64,000 nucleotides of DNA from Acinetobacter nosocomialis NIPH 2119 (GCF_000368085.1 NZ_KB849239.1:1521082-1585081), one strand, 5' to 3'; positions 17,494 through 28,893 are shown, numbered from the stretch's first letter. A program made the numbers and translations. Notes: generated from the sequence alone by a model not told the origin.

Positions 17494-18666
17494 ATGAACC
17501 TACGCAGCTTGAATTTCGGTCTAGATGAAACTTTAATTGCGCTTCAAGATTCGGTAGCCGCATTTTGTGCAAAGGAAATTGCACCAATTGCCCAACAAGT
17601 TGATCAAGACAACAAATTCCCTGCACATCTCTGGAAAAAATTCGGAGATATGGGCCTTTTAGGCATGACGGTTTCTGAAGAATATGGCGGTGCCAATATG
17701 GGTTATTTAGCTCATATTATTGCCATGCAAGAAATTTCCCGTGCTTCGGCAGCCATTGGTCTTTCTTATGGTGCTCATTCTAATTTATGTGTAAACCAAA
17801 TTAACCGTAACGGTAACGAGCAGCAAAAACAGAAATATTTACCAAAATTAATTTCCGGTGAATATGTTGGTGCCCTTGCCATGTCTGAGCCAAATGCCGG
17901 TTCTGATGTCGTCAGCATGAAATTACGCGCCGAGCAAAAAGGTGATCACTTTGTTTTAAACGGTTCAAAAATGTGGATTACCAACGGTGGTGATGCAGAT
18001 GTACTGGTCGTTTACGCTAAAACTGATCCACAAGCTGGCCCTAAAGGCATGACCGCATTCTTGATTGAAAAAGGTATGAAAGGCTTTAGTCACGGCAACC
18101 ACTTAGATAAGCTCGGTATGCGTGGTTCTAATACTTACCCACTGTTCTTTGACAATGTAGAAGTTCCTGCTGAAAACGTACTCGGTGGTGTGGGTAACGG
18201 GGTTAAAGTACTCATGAGTGGTTTGGACTATGAACGAGCAGTTTTAAGTGCCGGACCTTTAGGCATTATGGATGCTTGCTTAGATGTCGTTATTCCCTAC
18301 TTGCATCAGCGTGAACAGTTTGGTCAGGCTTTAGGTGAATTCCAGCTTATGCAAGGCAAACTTGCCGATATGTATTCAACATGGCTTGCATGTAAAGCTC
18401 TCGTTTATGCGGTTGGTGCTGCATGTGACAAAGCAGATCATGACCGCAGCTTACGCAAAGATGCCGCAAGTGCCATTTTATATGCTGCCGAAAAAGCAAC
18501 ATGGATGGCTGGTGAAGCCATTCAGACTTTAGGTGGCAACGGTTATATCAATGAATTCCCTGCTGGCCGTTTATGGCGCGATGCCAAACTTTATGAAATT
18601 GGTGCGGGAACTTCTGAAATTCGCCGCATGCTAATTGGCCGCGAACTTTTCAATGAAACCAAATAA
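17494..18666 (+). CDS. liuA: Isovaleryl-CoA dehydrogenase
   Basis: 390 aa acyl-CoA dehydrogenase. The catalytic Glu is in the isovaleryl position (SGLDYERAV, Glu247) rather than the C-terminal position used by medium-chain enzymes. Signatures [11 protein letters not shown] and [13 protein letters not shown] are present. Converts isovaleryl-CoA to 3-methylcrotonyl-CoA with FAD, passing electrons to ETF. First gene of a five-gene operon. Confidence 0.95.
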   Translation: MNLRSLNFGLDETLIALQDSVAAFCAKEIAPIAQQVDQDNKFPAHLWKKFGDMGLLGMTVSEEYGGANMGYLAHIIAMQEISRASAAIGLSYGAHSNLCVNQINRNGNEQQKQKYLPKLISGEYVGALAMSEPNAGSDVVSMKLRAEQKGDHFVLNGSKMWITNGGDADVLVVYAKTDPQAGPKGMTAFLIEKGMKGFSHGNHLDKLGMRGSNTYPLFFDNVEVPAENVLGGVGNGVKVLMSGLDYERAVLSAGPLGIMDACLDVVIPYLHQREQFGQALGEFQLMQGKLADMYSTWLACKALVYAVGAACDKADHDRSLRKDAASAILYAAEKATWMAGEAIQTLGGNGYINEFPAGRLWRDAKLYEIGAGTSEIRRMLIGRELFNETK

Positions 18667-18690
18667 TAATTATAAATAAGGACGCATCTT

Positions 18691-20292
18691 ATGAACCAAT
18701 TACAAAGCAAGATTAATGTTCGAAGCGAAGACTTCAAAACAAACCAGCAAGCCATGCAAACATTGGTCACAGATCTCAAACAGGTTGCCCAGCGTATTGC
18801 TTTAGGCGGTGGTGAAAATGCCCGTCAAAAACATTTGGCTCGAGGTAAACTTTTACCTCGTGAACGTATTGATCAACTGATTGATGTCGGCACGGCATTT
18901 TTAGAAATTGGTCAACTGGCAGCCTACAACGTTTATGAAGATGATGTTCCTGCTGCGGGTGTGATTGCAGGTATTGGTCAAGTCAACGGCGTAACTTGCA
19001 TGATCGTTGCCAACGATGCAACGGTTAAAGGCGGAACGTATTACCCCCTTACGGTTAAAAAGCATTTACGCGCACAAGAAATTGCTGAACAAAATCACTT
19101 GCCTTGTATTTATTTGGTAGATTCTGGCGGTGCCTATTTACCAATGCAAGATGAGGTTTTCCCAGACCGCGATCACTTTGGGCGTATTTTCTATAATCAG
19201 GCACGTATGTCGAGCTTAGGTATTGCTCAAATTGCCGTGGTGATGGGTAGTTGTACCGCAGGTGGTGCTTATGTGCCTGCCATGTCTGATGAAACCATTA
19301 TTGTCCGTAATCAAGGTACGATTTTCTTAGGCGGCCCTCCTTTGGTAAAAGCTGCAACTGGCGAAGTGGTAAGCAGTGAAGATTTAGGCGGGGGTGATGT
19401 ACACACACGTCTTTCAGGTGTAGCTGACCACTTAGCTGAAAATGATGAACATGCCATTGCGATTGCACGAAACATTGTTGCTAACTTAAATAAAAAGCCA
19501 AATGACTTAAATCAACAAGTTGATGAACCATTGTTTGATGCATCGGAACTCTATGGCGTGGTGCCAAGTGATGCGCGTAAACCTTTCGATGTGCGTGAAG
19601 TCATTGCCCGTATTGTAGACGGTTCTCGTTTTGACGAGTTTAAAGCCCGCTTTGGTTCAACACTTGTAACAGGTTTCGCTTCTCTCTACGGCATGCCGGT
19701 CGGCATTATTGCAAATAACGGGATTTTATTTTCCGAGTCTGCTCAAAAAGGCGCGCACTTTATTGAGCTGTGCACACAGCGCAATATTCCTTTGTTATTT
19801 ATACAAAACATTACTGGCTTTATGGTTGGTCGCCAGTATGAAAATGAAGGGATTGCTAAACACGGCGCTAAATTAGTGATGGCAGTTGCCACCGCAAATG
19901 TACCTAAACTCACCCTGATTATTGGTGGTTCGTTTGGTGCAGGTAACTACGGTATGTGTGGCCGTGCTTATTCACCACGCTTTTTATGGACTTGGCCGAA
20001 CTCTCGTATTTCAGTGATGGGCGGCGAACAAGCAGCGAGCGTACTTTCGACTTTAAAACGTGATCAAATTGAGCAAAAAGGTGCCGAGTGGTCAGCGCAA
20101 GAAGAAGACGAGTTTAAACAACCCATTCGTGAACAATACGAGCGCCAAGGCCATCCATACTATGCTTCTGCCCGCCTTTGGGATGACGGTGTAATCGACC
20201 CAGCTCAAACCCGTCAGGTACTTGGTTTAAGTTTGGCTGCGGCCATGAATGCCCCAATCCAGCCAACCAAATTTGGCGTGTTCCGCATGTAA
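18691..20292 (+). CDS. liuB: 3-methylcrotonyl-CoA carboxylase, carboxyltransferase (beta) subunit
   Basis: 533 aa, usual length. N-terminal [23 protein letters not shown] and two crotonase-like carboxyltransferase halves, the first with [17 protein letters not shown] and [14 protein letters not shown], the second with [16 protein letters not shown]. Transfers CO2 from biotin to 3-methylcrotonyl-CoA. 24 bp after liuA, 9 bp before liuC. Confidence 0.95.
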   Translation: MNQLQSKINVRSEDFKTNQQAMQTLVTDLKQVAQRIALGGGENARQKHLARGKLLPRERIDQLIDVGTAFLEIGQLAAYNVYEDDVPAAGVIAGIGQVNGVTCMIVANDATVKGGTYYPLTVKKHLRAQEIAEQNHLPCIYLVDSGGAYLPMQDEVFPDRDHFGRIFYNQARMSSLGIAQIAVVMGSCTAGGAYVPAMSDETIIVRNQGTIFLGGPPLVKAATGEVVSSEDLGGGDVHTRLSGVADHLAENDEHAIAIARNIVANLNKKPNDLNQQVDEPLFDASELYGVVPSDARKPFDVREVIARIVDGSRFDEFKARFGSTLVTGFASLYGMPVGIIANNGILFSESAQKGAHFIELCTQRNIPLLFIQNITGFMVGRQYENEGIAKHGAKLVMAVATANVPKLTLIIGGSFGAGNYGMCGRAYSPRFLWTWPNSRISVMGGEQAASVLSTLKRDQIEQKGAEWSAQEEDEFKQPIREQYERQGHPYYASARLWDDGVIDPAQTRQVLGLSLAAAMNAPIQPTKFGVFRM

Positions 20293-20301
20293 GAGGTGTA
20301 T

Positions 20302-21105
20302 ATGAGCTATCAATTTTTACAACTCGAACAACAAGATCAGGTTGCCTATGTTTGGCTGAACCGCCCTGAATTGCACAATGCATTTAATACAACAGTTATT
20401 GAAGAGCTGCATACTTGCTTTAAGCAAATCAATACACGTGATGATATACGTGTGGTCGTTCTAGCTGGTCGCGGCAAAAGCTTTTCAGCAGGTGCCGACC
20501 TCAACTGGATGAAACAGGCAGGTCAGGCATCTTCAGCAGAAAATGAAGCAGATGCATTAAAACTTGCCCAAATGTTAGATGCACTTGCAACCCTTAAGCA
20601 ACCGACTGTTGCCCGCGTACACGGCATTGCCTTTGGCGGTGGTATGGGCTTGGCATCGGCATGTGATATTTGTATTGCCAGCACTGATGCTAAGTTTGCA
20701 ACGTCTGAAGTTCGTTTAGGACTTACTCCTTCAACCATTAGTCCCTACGTGATCCGTGCGATTGGTGCAAGACAAGCTTCTCGTTACTTCTTAACTGCCG
20801 AGCGGATTTCAGCACGTGAAGCCAAACAAATTGGCTTGGCCCACGAAGTAGCAGATGCCGAAGACTTAGATAAAAAAGTTCAAGAAATTATTGATGCTCT
20901 ATTACTCGGTGGTCCGCACGCTCAATCGGCCTCAAAACAACTCATTCAAATGGTGAGCAACCAGACCATGAGCAATGATTTGCTGCAACAGACAGCACAT
21001 CATATTGCTCAAGTTCGTCAAGGCAGGGAGGCAAAAGAAGGTCTGAGTGCCTTTTTAAATAAACAGCAGCCTGCTTGGGTTTCTAACTCGAATAACAACA
21101 ATTAA
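20302..21105 (+). CDS. liuC: Methylglutaconyl-CoA hydratase (crotonase family)
   Basis: 267 aa. Start set at ATG 20302, five bases after AAGAGG; a GTG at 20296 would overlap the ribosome site. Crotonase features: oxyanion loops around AGRGKSFSAGADL and VHGIAFGGGMGLASACD. Between liuB and liuD in the canonical order, so it hydrates 3-methylglutaconyl-CoA to HMG-CoA. Confidence 0.92.
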   Translation: MSYQFLQLEQQDQVAYVWLNRPELHNAFNTTVIEELHTCFKQINTRDDIRVVVLAGRGKSFSAGADLNWMKQAGQASSAENEADALKLAQMLDALATLKQPTVARVHGIAFGGGMGLASACDICIASTDAKFATSEVRLGLTPSTISPYVIRAIGARQASRYFLTAERISAREAKQIGLAHEVADAEDLDKKVQEIIDALLLGGPHAQSASKQLIQMVSNQTMSNDLLQQTAHHIAQVRQGREAKEGLSAFLNKQQPAWVSNSNNNN

Positions 21106-21116
21106 GGACGATCATC

Positions 21117-23108
21117 ATGTTTGAAAAGATTTTAATTGCGAACCGTGGCGAGATCGCCTGCCGCGTAATTCGTACAGCTAAAAAATTAGGTATTAGAACG
21201 GTTGCCGTTTACTCAGATGCAGATGCAAATGCACAACACGTCAAACTTGCAGATGAAGCGGTTTATATTGGTCAATCCCCTGCAACACAAAGTTATTTAC
21301 AAGCCGACCGCATTATTCAAGCTGCCATTGATACAGGTAGCCAAGCGGTTCACCCAGGTTACGGCTTCCTTTCTGAAAATGACCAGTTTGCACTCGCTTG
21401 CCAACAACACAACATTTGCTTTATTGGCCCGCCAGTGGATGCCATTTTAGCGATGGGCTTAAAAGCAACCTCGAAAGCTTTAATGGAAAAAGCAGGTGTC
21501 CCTTTAACGCCGGGCTATCACGGAACTAACCAAGATGCTGACTTTTTAAAGCAAGAGGCAGACCGAATTGGCTATCCTGTTTTAATTAAAGCCAGTGCTG
21601 GCGGCGGTGGTAAAGGCATGAGTCTGGTTGAACGCAGTGAAGATTTTCTGCATGCCTTAGCCTCTTGTAAACGTGAAGCCAAATCGAGCTTTGGTAATGA
21701 TGATGTCTTGATTGAGCGTTATGTGATTCAACCGCGCCACATTGAAGTGCAAGTGTTTGGCGATACACATGGCAACTACGTACATTTGTTTGAACGTGAT
21801 TGTTCGGTACAACGCCGTCACCAAAAAGTGCTAGAAGAAGCCCCTGCTCCACAAATGCCAAGCGAAAAGCTCGAGGCAATGCGCCAAGCTGCAATTGATG
21901 CTGCACGCGCCGTAAATTATGTTGGTGCAGGTACGGTCGAGTTTATTGTAGAACAAGACGGTACGGCGTATTTCATGGAAATGAATACCCGTCTGCAAGT
22001 CGAACATCCTGTTACTGAAATGATTACAGGTGAAGACTTGGTCGAATGGCAACTTCGTGTGGCTTATGGTGAACCTTTGCCTAAACTACAAAACGAATTA
22101 CGCATTCACGGACATGCGCTCGAAGCACGTATTTACGCTGAAGAACCTGAAAAAGGCTTTTTACCTGCCATCGGTAAAATTGACTATCTGCACTACCCAA
22201 CTCAAAACCAATATGTGCGTGTAGACAGCGGTATTGTTGAAGGCGATGAAATCACGACGTATTACGACCCTATGATTGCCAAACTCATTGTATGGGGTAA
22301 AAACCGTGAAGCTGCGCTTATTCAAATGCAAAATGCTTTGAGCCAATTCCATGTCGATGGCTTAGGCAACAACATTGCTTTTCTTGAAAAGATTGTACGT
22401 AGCGAATCGTTTAAACAAGCTAAGCTTGATACTAACCTGATTCAACGTGAACAAAACTTCTTGTTTAATCCTGAAGAAATCAAACCGGAACTGGTAGTGG
22501 CAGCGGCATTTATTGAGTTTCTAAGCCAACTTAATAACAACAGCTCAAACCAAAAACAACTTTGGCAAGCTCAACCTCTATGGCGTTTAAATATTGCTTA
22601 TCAGCACAGCATTAAACTGAATTATTTAAACCAAAATATTCAAATCAAATTTGCCTCAAATGAAGATGGCTTCACCGCAGAATATAACGGTCAAAGCTAC
22701 CCGATTTCTGGCCAATTGATTGATGCTCATACTGCCTCTGTTCAAATTGGTGGGACTCAGCAAAAGCTGTCTTTTAACCAAAGTCAGCAAGGCATTACGT
22801 TGTTCCAAAATGGACAAAGCTATAAGTTTGCTTATATTCGCCAAGACTTTAATCAGGCAGATAGCCAAGCCGATGAAGGTCACTTAAAAGCCCCTATGCC
22901 AGGTGTGGTCACTCAAGTGCTAGTCAGTGCAAATCATAGCGTGAAGAAAGACGATATTTTAATGACGCTTGAAGCAATGAAAATGGAATATACCATCCGT
23001 GCTCCTAAAGACGGCGTGATTGTAGATTCCTACTTCCAAGTTGGTGATCAGGTCAAAGCTGGCGATGAGCTTGTGGAATTTCAACCTGCACAGGAGGAAG
23101 TTGCATGA
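21117..23108 (+). CDS. liuD: 3-methylcrotonyl-CoA carboxylase, biotin carboxylase/carrier (alpha) subunit
   Basis: 663 aa: biotin carboxylase N-domain (KILIANRGEIACRVIRTAKK), ATP-grasp with glycine loop KASAGGGGKGM, C-domain, BT linker, then a biotinyl domain with LEAMKMEYT in which Lys622 is the biotinylated residue. ATP-dependent carboxylation of biotin, partner of LiuB. Overlaps liuE by four bases (ATGA), so translation is coupled. Confidence 0.95.
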   Translation: MFEKILIANRGEIACRVIRTAKKLGIRTVAVYSDADANAQHVKLADEAVYIGQSPATQSYLQADRIIQAAIDTGSQAVHPGYGFLSENDQFALACQQHNICFIGPPVDAILAMGLKATSKALMEKAGVPLTPGYHGTNQDADFLKQEADRIGYPVLIKASAGGGGKGMSLVERSEDFLHALASCKREAKSSFGNDDVLIERYVIQPRHIEVQVFGDTHGNYVHLFERDCSVQRRHQKVLEEAPAPQMPSEKLEAMRQAAIDAARAVNYVGAGTVEFIVEQDGTAYFMEMNTRLQVEHPVTEMITGEDLVEWQLRVAYGEPLPKLQNELRIHGHALEARIYAEEPEKGFLPAIGKIDYLHYPTQNQYVRVDSGIVEGDEITTYYDPMIAKLIVWGKNREAALIQMQNALSQFHVDGLGNNIAFLEKIVRSESFKQAKLDTNLIQREQNFLFNPEEIKPELVVAAAFIEFLSQLNNNSSNQKQLWQAQPLWRLNIAYQHSIKLNYLNQNIQIKFASNEDGFTAEYNGQSYPISGQLIDAHTASVQIGGTQQKLSFNQSQQGITLFQNGQSYKFAYIRQDFNQADSQADEGHLKAPMPGVVTQVLVSANHSVKKDDILMTLEAMKMEYTIRAPKDGVIVDSYFQVGDQVKAGDELVEFQPAQEEVA

Positions 23109-24007
23109 GTGAATTTGTCAAAATCGTGGAGGTCGGTCCCAGAGACGGCCTTCAAAACGAAAAGCAGGCTTTAACAGTTGAACAACGCTTAAACTTCATT
23201 AACGACCTGATTAATGCAGGCCTGAAATCAATTGAAGTGGGTTCATGCGTTTCGGCAAAATGGGTGCCACAAATGGCTCAAAGTGACGAGCTATTTAAGT
23301 TATTACCCCAAACAGCCGATGTGCAATTTAGCCTGCTCACCCCCAATATCAAAGGTTTTGAAACTGCTCAAGCGGTCGGATGCAAAGAGGTTGCCGTGTT
23401 TACCGCAGCTTCGGAAAGCTTTACCCGCAAAAATATCAACTGTTCAATCGAAGAAAGCTTTGAGAAATTTAGCGATATCATGAGCGCGGCAAAAGCCCAT
23501 AACATCCGTGTGCGAGGTTATGTCTCTTGTATAGTCGATTGCCCTTATGAAGGCGCAATTGCCCCTGAGCAAGTCGTAAAAGTGGTTAAACGACTCTATG
23601 ACATGGGCTGCTATGAAGTGTCTTTAGGTGAAACCATTGGTACCGCAACACCAGATCGCGTCCAAAAGGTATGGCAAGCCTGCCTTGCTGAACTCGATAG
23701 CAAGGTTTTAGCTGGGCATTTCCACAACACCTATGGTATGGCAATTGCCAATATTTATCAGTCTTTACAACAAGGTATTCGCGTTTTTGACTCGTCTCTT
23801 GCAGGACTTGGGGGTTGCCCTTATGCCAAAGGCGCCTCAGGTAATGTATCGACCGAAGATTTGTTTTATTTACTATCCCACATGGGTTTTGAAACTGGCA
23901 TTAATTTAGAAAAACTGATGCAAGCCAGCCAAAATATTAGCAATGTATTAAACCGAAAAAGCTTGTCGAATTATGCAAATGCTTACTGGCAAACCAAGTG
24001 TGCCTAG
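23105..24007 (+). CDS. liuE: Hydroxymethylglutaryl-CoA lyase
   Basis: 300 aa DRE-TIM metallolyase. VGPRDGLQNEK at the N-terminus, metal-site GHFHNTYGMA, and signature GLGGCPYAKGASGNVSTED with catalytic Cys. Splits HMG-CoA to acetyl-CoA and acetoacetate, the last step of the pathway. AGGAGG lies upstream, inside liuD. Confidence 0.95.
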   Translation: MSEFVKIVEVGPRDGLQNEKQALTVEQRLNFINDLINAGLKSIEVGSCVSAKWVPQMAQSDELFKLLPQTADVQFSLLTPNIKGFETAQAVGCKEVAVFTAASESFTRKNINCSIEESFEKFSDIMSAAKAHNIRVRGYVSCIVDCPYEGAIAPEQVVKVVKRLYDMGCYEVSLGETIGTATPDRVQKVWQACLAELDSKVLAGHFHNTYGMAIANIYQSLQQGIRVFDSSLAGLGGCPYAKGASGNVSTEDLFYLLSHMGFETGINLEKLMQASQNISNVLNRKSLSNYANAYWQTKCA

Positions 24008-24029
24008 TCATCAATTAAAGTAGCTCAGC

Positions 24030-24067
24030 ATCTGGTATAAAGCTGAATATTAGGTGAAATACCAGAT
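24030..24067 (+). terminator. Stem-loop after the liu operon
   Basis: ATCTGGTAT (24030-24038) with ATACCAGAT (24059-24067). No clear T-run, so it may end the operon with help or protect the 3' end. Confidence 0.5.
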
Positions 24068-24247
24068 CATCCTATCTCATTCTGTTCAGGAATTGGGACT
24101 CAATCCCTTATGCAATTTTTTTAAAATCTATTATTTATCTTTGTATTAAATGCCTCTTTCAAAAGAAGCATTTTCTACCCTATTTTTATTCTAATCCGTA
24201 TTATTCTTCATCCTTTTTCAATTGTAATCCTTAAAAAATTTATCTCA

Positions 24248-25189
24248 TTATTTATAAAAATAAGATGCATCCATTTCAATTCTTGGAGAAATATATTCTT
24301 CTACCCAATCTAACCATGCACGTGTTTTGGCATCAATAAAATGGCGTGAAGGCAATAAGGTATAAACCCCGATATCTGGTGAACGCCACTCTGGCAAGAT
24401 ATGACATAATCTTCCATTCTGAACTGCATCTAAAGCCGAAAACATCGGCAATAATGCGATGCCCATATCCTGCTGCACCACATCTAATAATAACTCAGGG
24501 TTATCTGCAATGAGTTGCCCACCAATGTCAATTTGGTAAGACTCACCACTTGTATTTAATAAGTGCCAATCTGGTGTAATAGACGGATTTACCAAGCGTA
24601 AACAGGCATGATTTTTTAAGTCTCCAGGGGACTCAGGTATCCCATGTTTTTCTAGGTAAGCAGGTGATGCACATAAAACAGAAAAAATAGTGCCAATTCT
24701 GCGTGCGACAAACCGTGAGTCTGTTAATGATTCAGTCAGATAAAGACTAACATCGACCCCTTTTGCCAACAGGTCCGGAACGTATTGAGAAGTCGTATAT
24801 TCCACGGTTAATTCGGGGTAATGTTTACAAAACTCAGCCATCACTGGAAAAACATAATGATGCCCAAAGCTTCCCATACTTAACACGCGTAAACGGCCTT
24901 TGGGTTTAGAAGCTGTTCCTGTTACTTCTGACTCCGCTTCATCCACCATTGAAATGACTTGGCGACAGCGCTCTGCATAAGTCGCACCAATATCAGTGAG
25001 GGCCTGCTGGCGCGTTGAGCGTTGTATTAATTTTGTACCTAAGCGTGTTTCTAACTCGCTGATAAGACGTGAAACCTGTGCTGTGGTCAGATCCATCTGC
25101 TCAGCTGCTGCTGTGAAACTCCCGCTATCAATCACTTTCAGGAATGCATGCATTGCATGCAATAGTCCACCATCGAGATTTTTGCGCAT
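24248..25189 (-). CDS. LysR-family transcriptional regulator
   Basis: 313 aa, HTH near residues 20-50 (FTAAAEQMDLTTAQVSRLISELETRLG) and an effector domain. Divergent from the indolepyruvate oxidoreductase gene across 204 bp and likely its regulator. Confidence 0.88.
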   Translation of the reverse strand: MRKNLDGGLLHAMHAFLKVIDSGSFTAAAEQMDLTTAQVSRLISELETRLGTKLIQRSTRQQALTDIGATYAERCRQVISMVDEAESEVTGTASKPKGRLRVLSMGSFGHHYVFPVMAEFCKHYPELTVEYTTSQYVPDLLAKGVDVSLYLTESLTDSRFVARRIGTIFSVLCASPAYLEKHGIPESPGDLKNHACLRLVNPSITPDWHLLNTSGESYQIDIGGQLIADNPELLLDVVQQDMGIALLPMFSALDAVQNGRLCHILPEWRSPDIGVYTLLPSRHFIDAKTRAWLDWVEEYISPRIEMDASYFYK

Positions 25190-25393
25190 AACGTAAATAT
25201 GTTTTCCTAAATTACGGATTGTTGCACCAGTTTAGTTCAACCACAATGACTAAATGTACATACATTGGCACCAATTCTTTTTAAGAAGAGGAACCGATCT
25301 TTTTTTATTTCGTATGTCACTTGCTCCAAATATTCAACTGGATGTTGAAAAAAGAAAGTAGTCCGAGCTACTAAAAATTCTAAGGAGATATAA

Positions 25394-28300
25394 ATGAATA
25401 TAGCTACAAAAGTCACTCCAAATATTATTGCAACAAAGGATGTGTCACTTGAAGATAAATATGTAAGTGATAACGGTACAGCATATATGACCGGCATTCA
25501 GGCACTTGTTCGGTTGCCTCTTGCCCAAACTCGCCGTGACGCGATCAATGGTTATCATACTGCTGGTTTTATTTCTGGTTATCGCGGTTCTCCTGTTGGT
25601 AACTATGATAGTTTCCTTTGGCAAGTTCAAGGATTACTTAAATCCCATAATGTTGTATTTCAACCTGGCGTAAATGAAGACTTGGCTGCTACCGCAATCT
25701 GGGGTACACAACAAGTTAACCTTTCAGGTCAAGGCAAATATGATGGAGTGTCTTCATGGTGGTATGGTAAAGGCCCGGGTGTTGACCGTTCAGGCGACGT
25801 ACTCCGCCATGCTAACTTAGCTGGTACCTCTGAACGTGGTGGTGTCGTTGCTTTATTTGGTGATGACCACTCTTGTAAATCTTCTACAATTCCCCACCAG
25901 TCTGAACATGTCATGATTGGTTGCGGTATTCCAATTTTCTACCCAACATCCGTTCAACAAATTTTAGACTTTGGTGTTCACGCCATTGCTGTTTCACGTT
26001 TTTCTGGTCTGTGGACTTCAATGAAGCTGGTCAGTGAAATTGTAGAAACTTCAGCTTCTGTTCATGTCGATTTAGACCGTGTCACTCCTGTTATACCAAA
26101 AGATGTCAATTTCCCAGAGGGTGGCGTTAATATTCGTTGGCCAGATCATGGTATTCAACAAGAAGAACGTCTTTATAAATATCGCTTACCTGCTGTTTTG
26201 GCTTATGCCCGTGCGAATAAAATCAATACCGTAACATGGCCTTGTGAAAATGCCCGTATTGGTATTGCTGCAAGTGGTAAAGGTTATTTAGATACCATTG
26301 AAGCCCTACGTATTTTAGGTATTGAGGATGAAACAGCCCAACAGCTTGGGTTACGTGTTTATCAAGTTGGGCTGATTTGGCCTCTAGAACCACAAGGTCT
26401 ACGTGAATTTGCCGAAGGTTTAGAAGAGCTAATTGTTGTTGAAGAAAAACGACCAATTCTTGAGACACAAATTAAAGATGAGTTGTACTCACTTCCTGAT
26501 GACAAACGTCCTCGTGTTATTGGTAAAGCGATTGCTGGCAAAGGTGAATGGAGTACCTCTATTGAAGAAGCACCGCTCATTGGTCACTATGAGTATCAGC
26601 CTGAACCGATTGCAAAAATGTTGGCTGCTCGCTTCTTAAAACTAGATATTCCAGAAAGCTTAAAAGTACAAATTCAAAGCAGAATCGACTTACTGCTAAA
26701 AGCAGAGCAAGAATCAAAACGTGTGATTGATCTTGCTGAACGTAAACCGTATTTCTGTAGTGGTTGCCCACATAACTCATCAACAGTCGTTCCTGAAGGT
26801 AGTCGTGCGTTAGGCGGTATCGGTTGTCACTATATTGCCGTTTCACTGGACCGTGGTACCGAAACGTTCTCTCAAATGGGCGGTGAAGGTGTAAGTTGGG
26901 TAGGTGCATCACCATTTACCAATGAAAAACATATTTTTGCTAACCTTGGTGATGGAACCTATTTCCACTCTGGTTACTTAGCAATTCGTCAATCTATCGC
27001 TGCAAAAACAAATATCACCTACAAAATTCTCTACAACGATGCGGTCGCTATGACAGGTGGTCAGCATGTAGATGGGCATTTGAGCGTTGCACAGTTAACT
27101 CGCCAGCTCGCTGCCGAAGGTATTAAAAAACAAGTCATTGTCACTGATGAAGTTAAATTATTAAATGAAGAAGACGGTATTGCAGCGGGTGTAGAAATTC
27201 GCCACCGTAATGAGCTTGATGCAGTTCAACGTGAGCTACGTGAAGTTTCAGGTGTAACCGCTTTAATTTATGTACAAACCTGTGCCAGTGAAAAACGCCG
27301 TCGCCGTAAACGTGATGCCTACCCTGACCCAGCTGAGCGTTTATACATTAATAGTGATATTTGCGAAGGTTGTGGTGACTGTTCTAAAAAATCAAACTGT
27401 TTATCTATTGAACCTGTAGAAACAGCATTAGGTACTAAACGTCAAATTAACCAAAGTAGCTGTAATAAAGACTTCACTTGTGCCGAAGGGTTCTGCCCTA
27501 GTTTTGTGACTGTTCATACACGTGATATGAAACGTCCTGCTAAATTTGAAGGTATTGGTGCAGGCTGGCCAACATCACCCGTTATTCCTCAGTTATATGA
27601 CGTTCCAAGTCGTATTATGGTCGGTGGTATTGGTGGTACAGGTGTTGTGACTATCGGTGCACTGCTTGGTATGGCGGCTCACCTCGAAGGTAAAGCAACA
27701 CGTGTTATGGACATGGCTGGCCTTGCCCAAAAAGGTGGTACTGTTTATTCATACGTTCAACTTGCAGCAAGTGATGAGCAAATTTCTTCTACCAAAATTC
27801 CGGCAGGTCAATGTGAATTACTCATCGGTGCAGATGCCGTAGTCGCTGGTGGTAGCGCTGCTCTATCTCGTTTAAAAGATGATGCTTTAGTTATTGTGAA
27901 TGAAGACAGTACCCCTACTTCTGAGTTTATTAAATCTCGTGACTGGTATGCACCTATTACCGATTTAATTGATCGTCTTCGTGGTCGTGTTCGTCAAGGT
28001 CAACTGGTTTCTCTGCCAGCAGCTCGCATCGCAACACTACTCTTAGGTGATTCAATTTATACCAACCAGTTATTACTTGGTATGGCTTGGCAATCTGGTC
28101 GCATTCCGCTATTACGTGAAAGTATTGAAAAAGCAATTCGCCTAAATGGTACGGCTGTTGAAAAGAACCTTGAAGCTTTCCGTGTAGGTTGTCATCTTGC
28201 AAGTGACCCGACTTTAGCTGCGCGTTTACTTGCAGCAATGCCAAAAACCAAAACTCCGCAAACTTTAGCTGAACTTGTTGAAGACCGTTCTGCTCGTTTA

Positions 28301-28876
28301 ACAGACTACTGGAATGAAGCTTATGCAGCTAAATACCGTACGCTTGTAGAATTGGCAGCTAAAAAGTTACCAGAAGAGTTAACAGGTACGATTGCAACTC
28401 AGCTTTACAGAGTTATGGCTTATAAAGATGAATATGAAGTTGCACGTCTACTAACAGGTAAAAGCTTCAAAGAATCGATCGAAACCCAATTCGGTAAAGG
28501 CTTACGTTTAACCTATCATCTTGCTCCACCAGCGTTACTTGGTGGTCTGAAAAATGTCCGTAAACGTGCGTTTGGTTACTGGATGCGCTTCCCAATGATG
28601 ATCCTTGCTCGCTTACAATGGCTTCGTGAAACTTTCCTTGACCCATTTGCGCGTCAAGAAGAACGTCAACACGAACAAGCTTGGCGTGACCGTTACATCG
28701 CATTTGTTGAATCACTTGTTGAAGCACCAGACAATCATAACTTGGCAGTTGCTGAACAAATTGCAAAATTACCGGCAGAAGTCCGAGGTTATGGATATAT
28801 CAAAATGAAAGCAATGGACGCTGCAAAACAACGTTGGGATGAACTTACCCCAACACTGCTAAAAGTCCGTAACTAA
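25394..28876 (+). CDS. Indolepyruvate ferredoxin oxidoreductase, fused subunits
   Basis: 1160 aa, the long form joining IorA- and IorB-type parts. N-terminal pyrimidine-binding region; central TPP domain (GDGTYFHSGYLAIRQ and NDAVAMTGGQ); ferredoxin-like cysteines CEGCGDCSKKSNC starting at Cys657, with more Cys to about residue 700; then the gamma domain with GGIGGTGVVTIGALLGMAAH. Oxidatively decarboxylates arylpyruvates or branched 2-oxoacids to acyl-CoA, reducing ferredoxin. AAGGAGATATAA gives a very strong ribosome site. Near the branched-chain genes, but the true substrate is not shown by the sequence. Confidence 0.88.
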   Translation: MNIATKVTPNIIATKDVSLEDKYVSDNGTAYMTGIQALVRLPLAQTRRDAINGYHTAGFISGYRGSPVGNYDSFLWQVQGLLKSHNVVFQPGVNEDLAATAIWGTQQVNLSGQGKYDGVSSWWYGKGPGVDRSGDVLRHANLAGTSERGGVVALFGDDHSCKSSTIPHQSEHVMIGCGIPIFYPTSVQQILDFGVHAIAVSRFSGLWTSMKLVSEIVETSASVHVDLDRVTPVIPKDVNFPEGGVNIRWPDHGIQQEERLYKYRLPAVLAYARANKINTVTWPCENARIGIAASGKGYLDTIEALRILGIEDETAQQLGLRVYQVGLIWPLEPQGLREFAEGLEELIVVEEKRPILETQIKDELYSLPDDKRPRVIGKAIAGKGEWSTSIEEAPLIGHYEYQPEPIAKMLAARFLKLDIPESLKVQIQSRIDLLLKAEQESKRVIDLAERKPYFCSGCPHNSSTVVPEGSRALGGIGCHYIAVSLDRGTETFSQMGGEGVSWVGASPFTNEKHIFANLGDGTYFHSGYLAIRQSIAAKTNITYKILYNDAVAMTGGQHVDGHLSVAQLTRQLAAEGIKKQVIVTDEVKLLNEEDGIAAGVEIRHRNELDAVQRELREVSGVTALIYVQTCASEKRRRRKRDAYPDPAERLYINSDICEGCGDCSKKSNCLSIEPVETALGTKRQINQSSCNKDFTCAEGFCPSFVTVHTRDMKRPAKFEGIGAGWPTSPVIPQLYDVPSRIMVGGIGGTGVVTIGALLGMAAHLEGKATRVMDMAGLAQKGGTVYSYVQLAASDEQISSTKIPAGQCELLIGADAVVAGGSAALSRLKDDALVIVNEDSTPTSEFIKSRDWYAPITDLIDRLRGRVRQGQLVSLPAARIATLLLGDSIYTNQLLLGMAWQSGRIPLLRESIEKAIRLNGTAVEKNLEAFRVGCHLASDPTLAARLLAAMPKTKTPQTLAELVEDRSARLTDYWNEAYAAKYRTLVELAAKKLPEELTGTIATQLYRVMAYKDEYEVARLLTGKSFKESIETQFGKGLRLTYHLAPPALLGGLKNVRKRAFGYWMRFPMMILARLQWLRETFLDPFARQEERQHEQAWRDRYIAFVESLVEAPDNHNLAVAEQIAKLPAEVRGYGYIKMKAMDAAKQRWDELTPTLLKVRN

Positions 28877-28893
28877 AAATTAAATCTCAAAAT

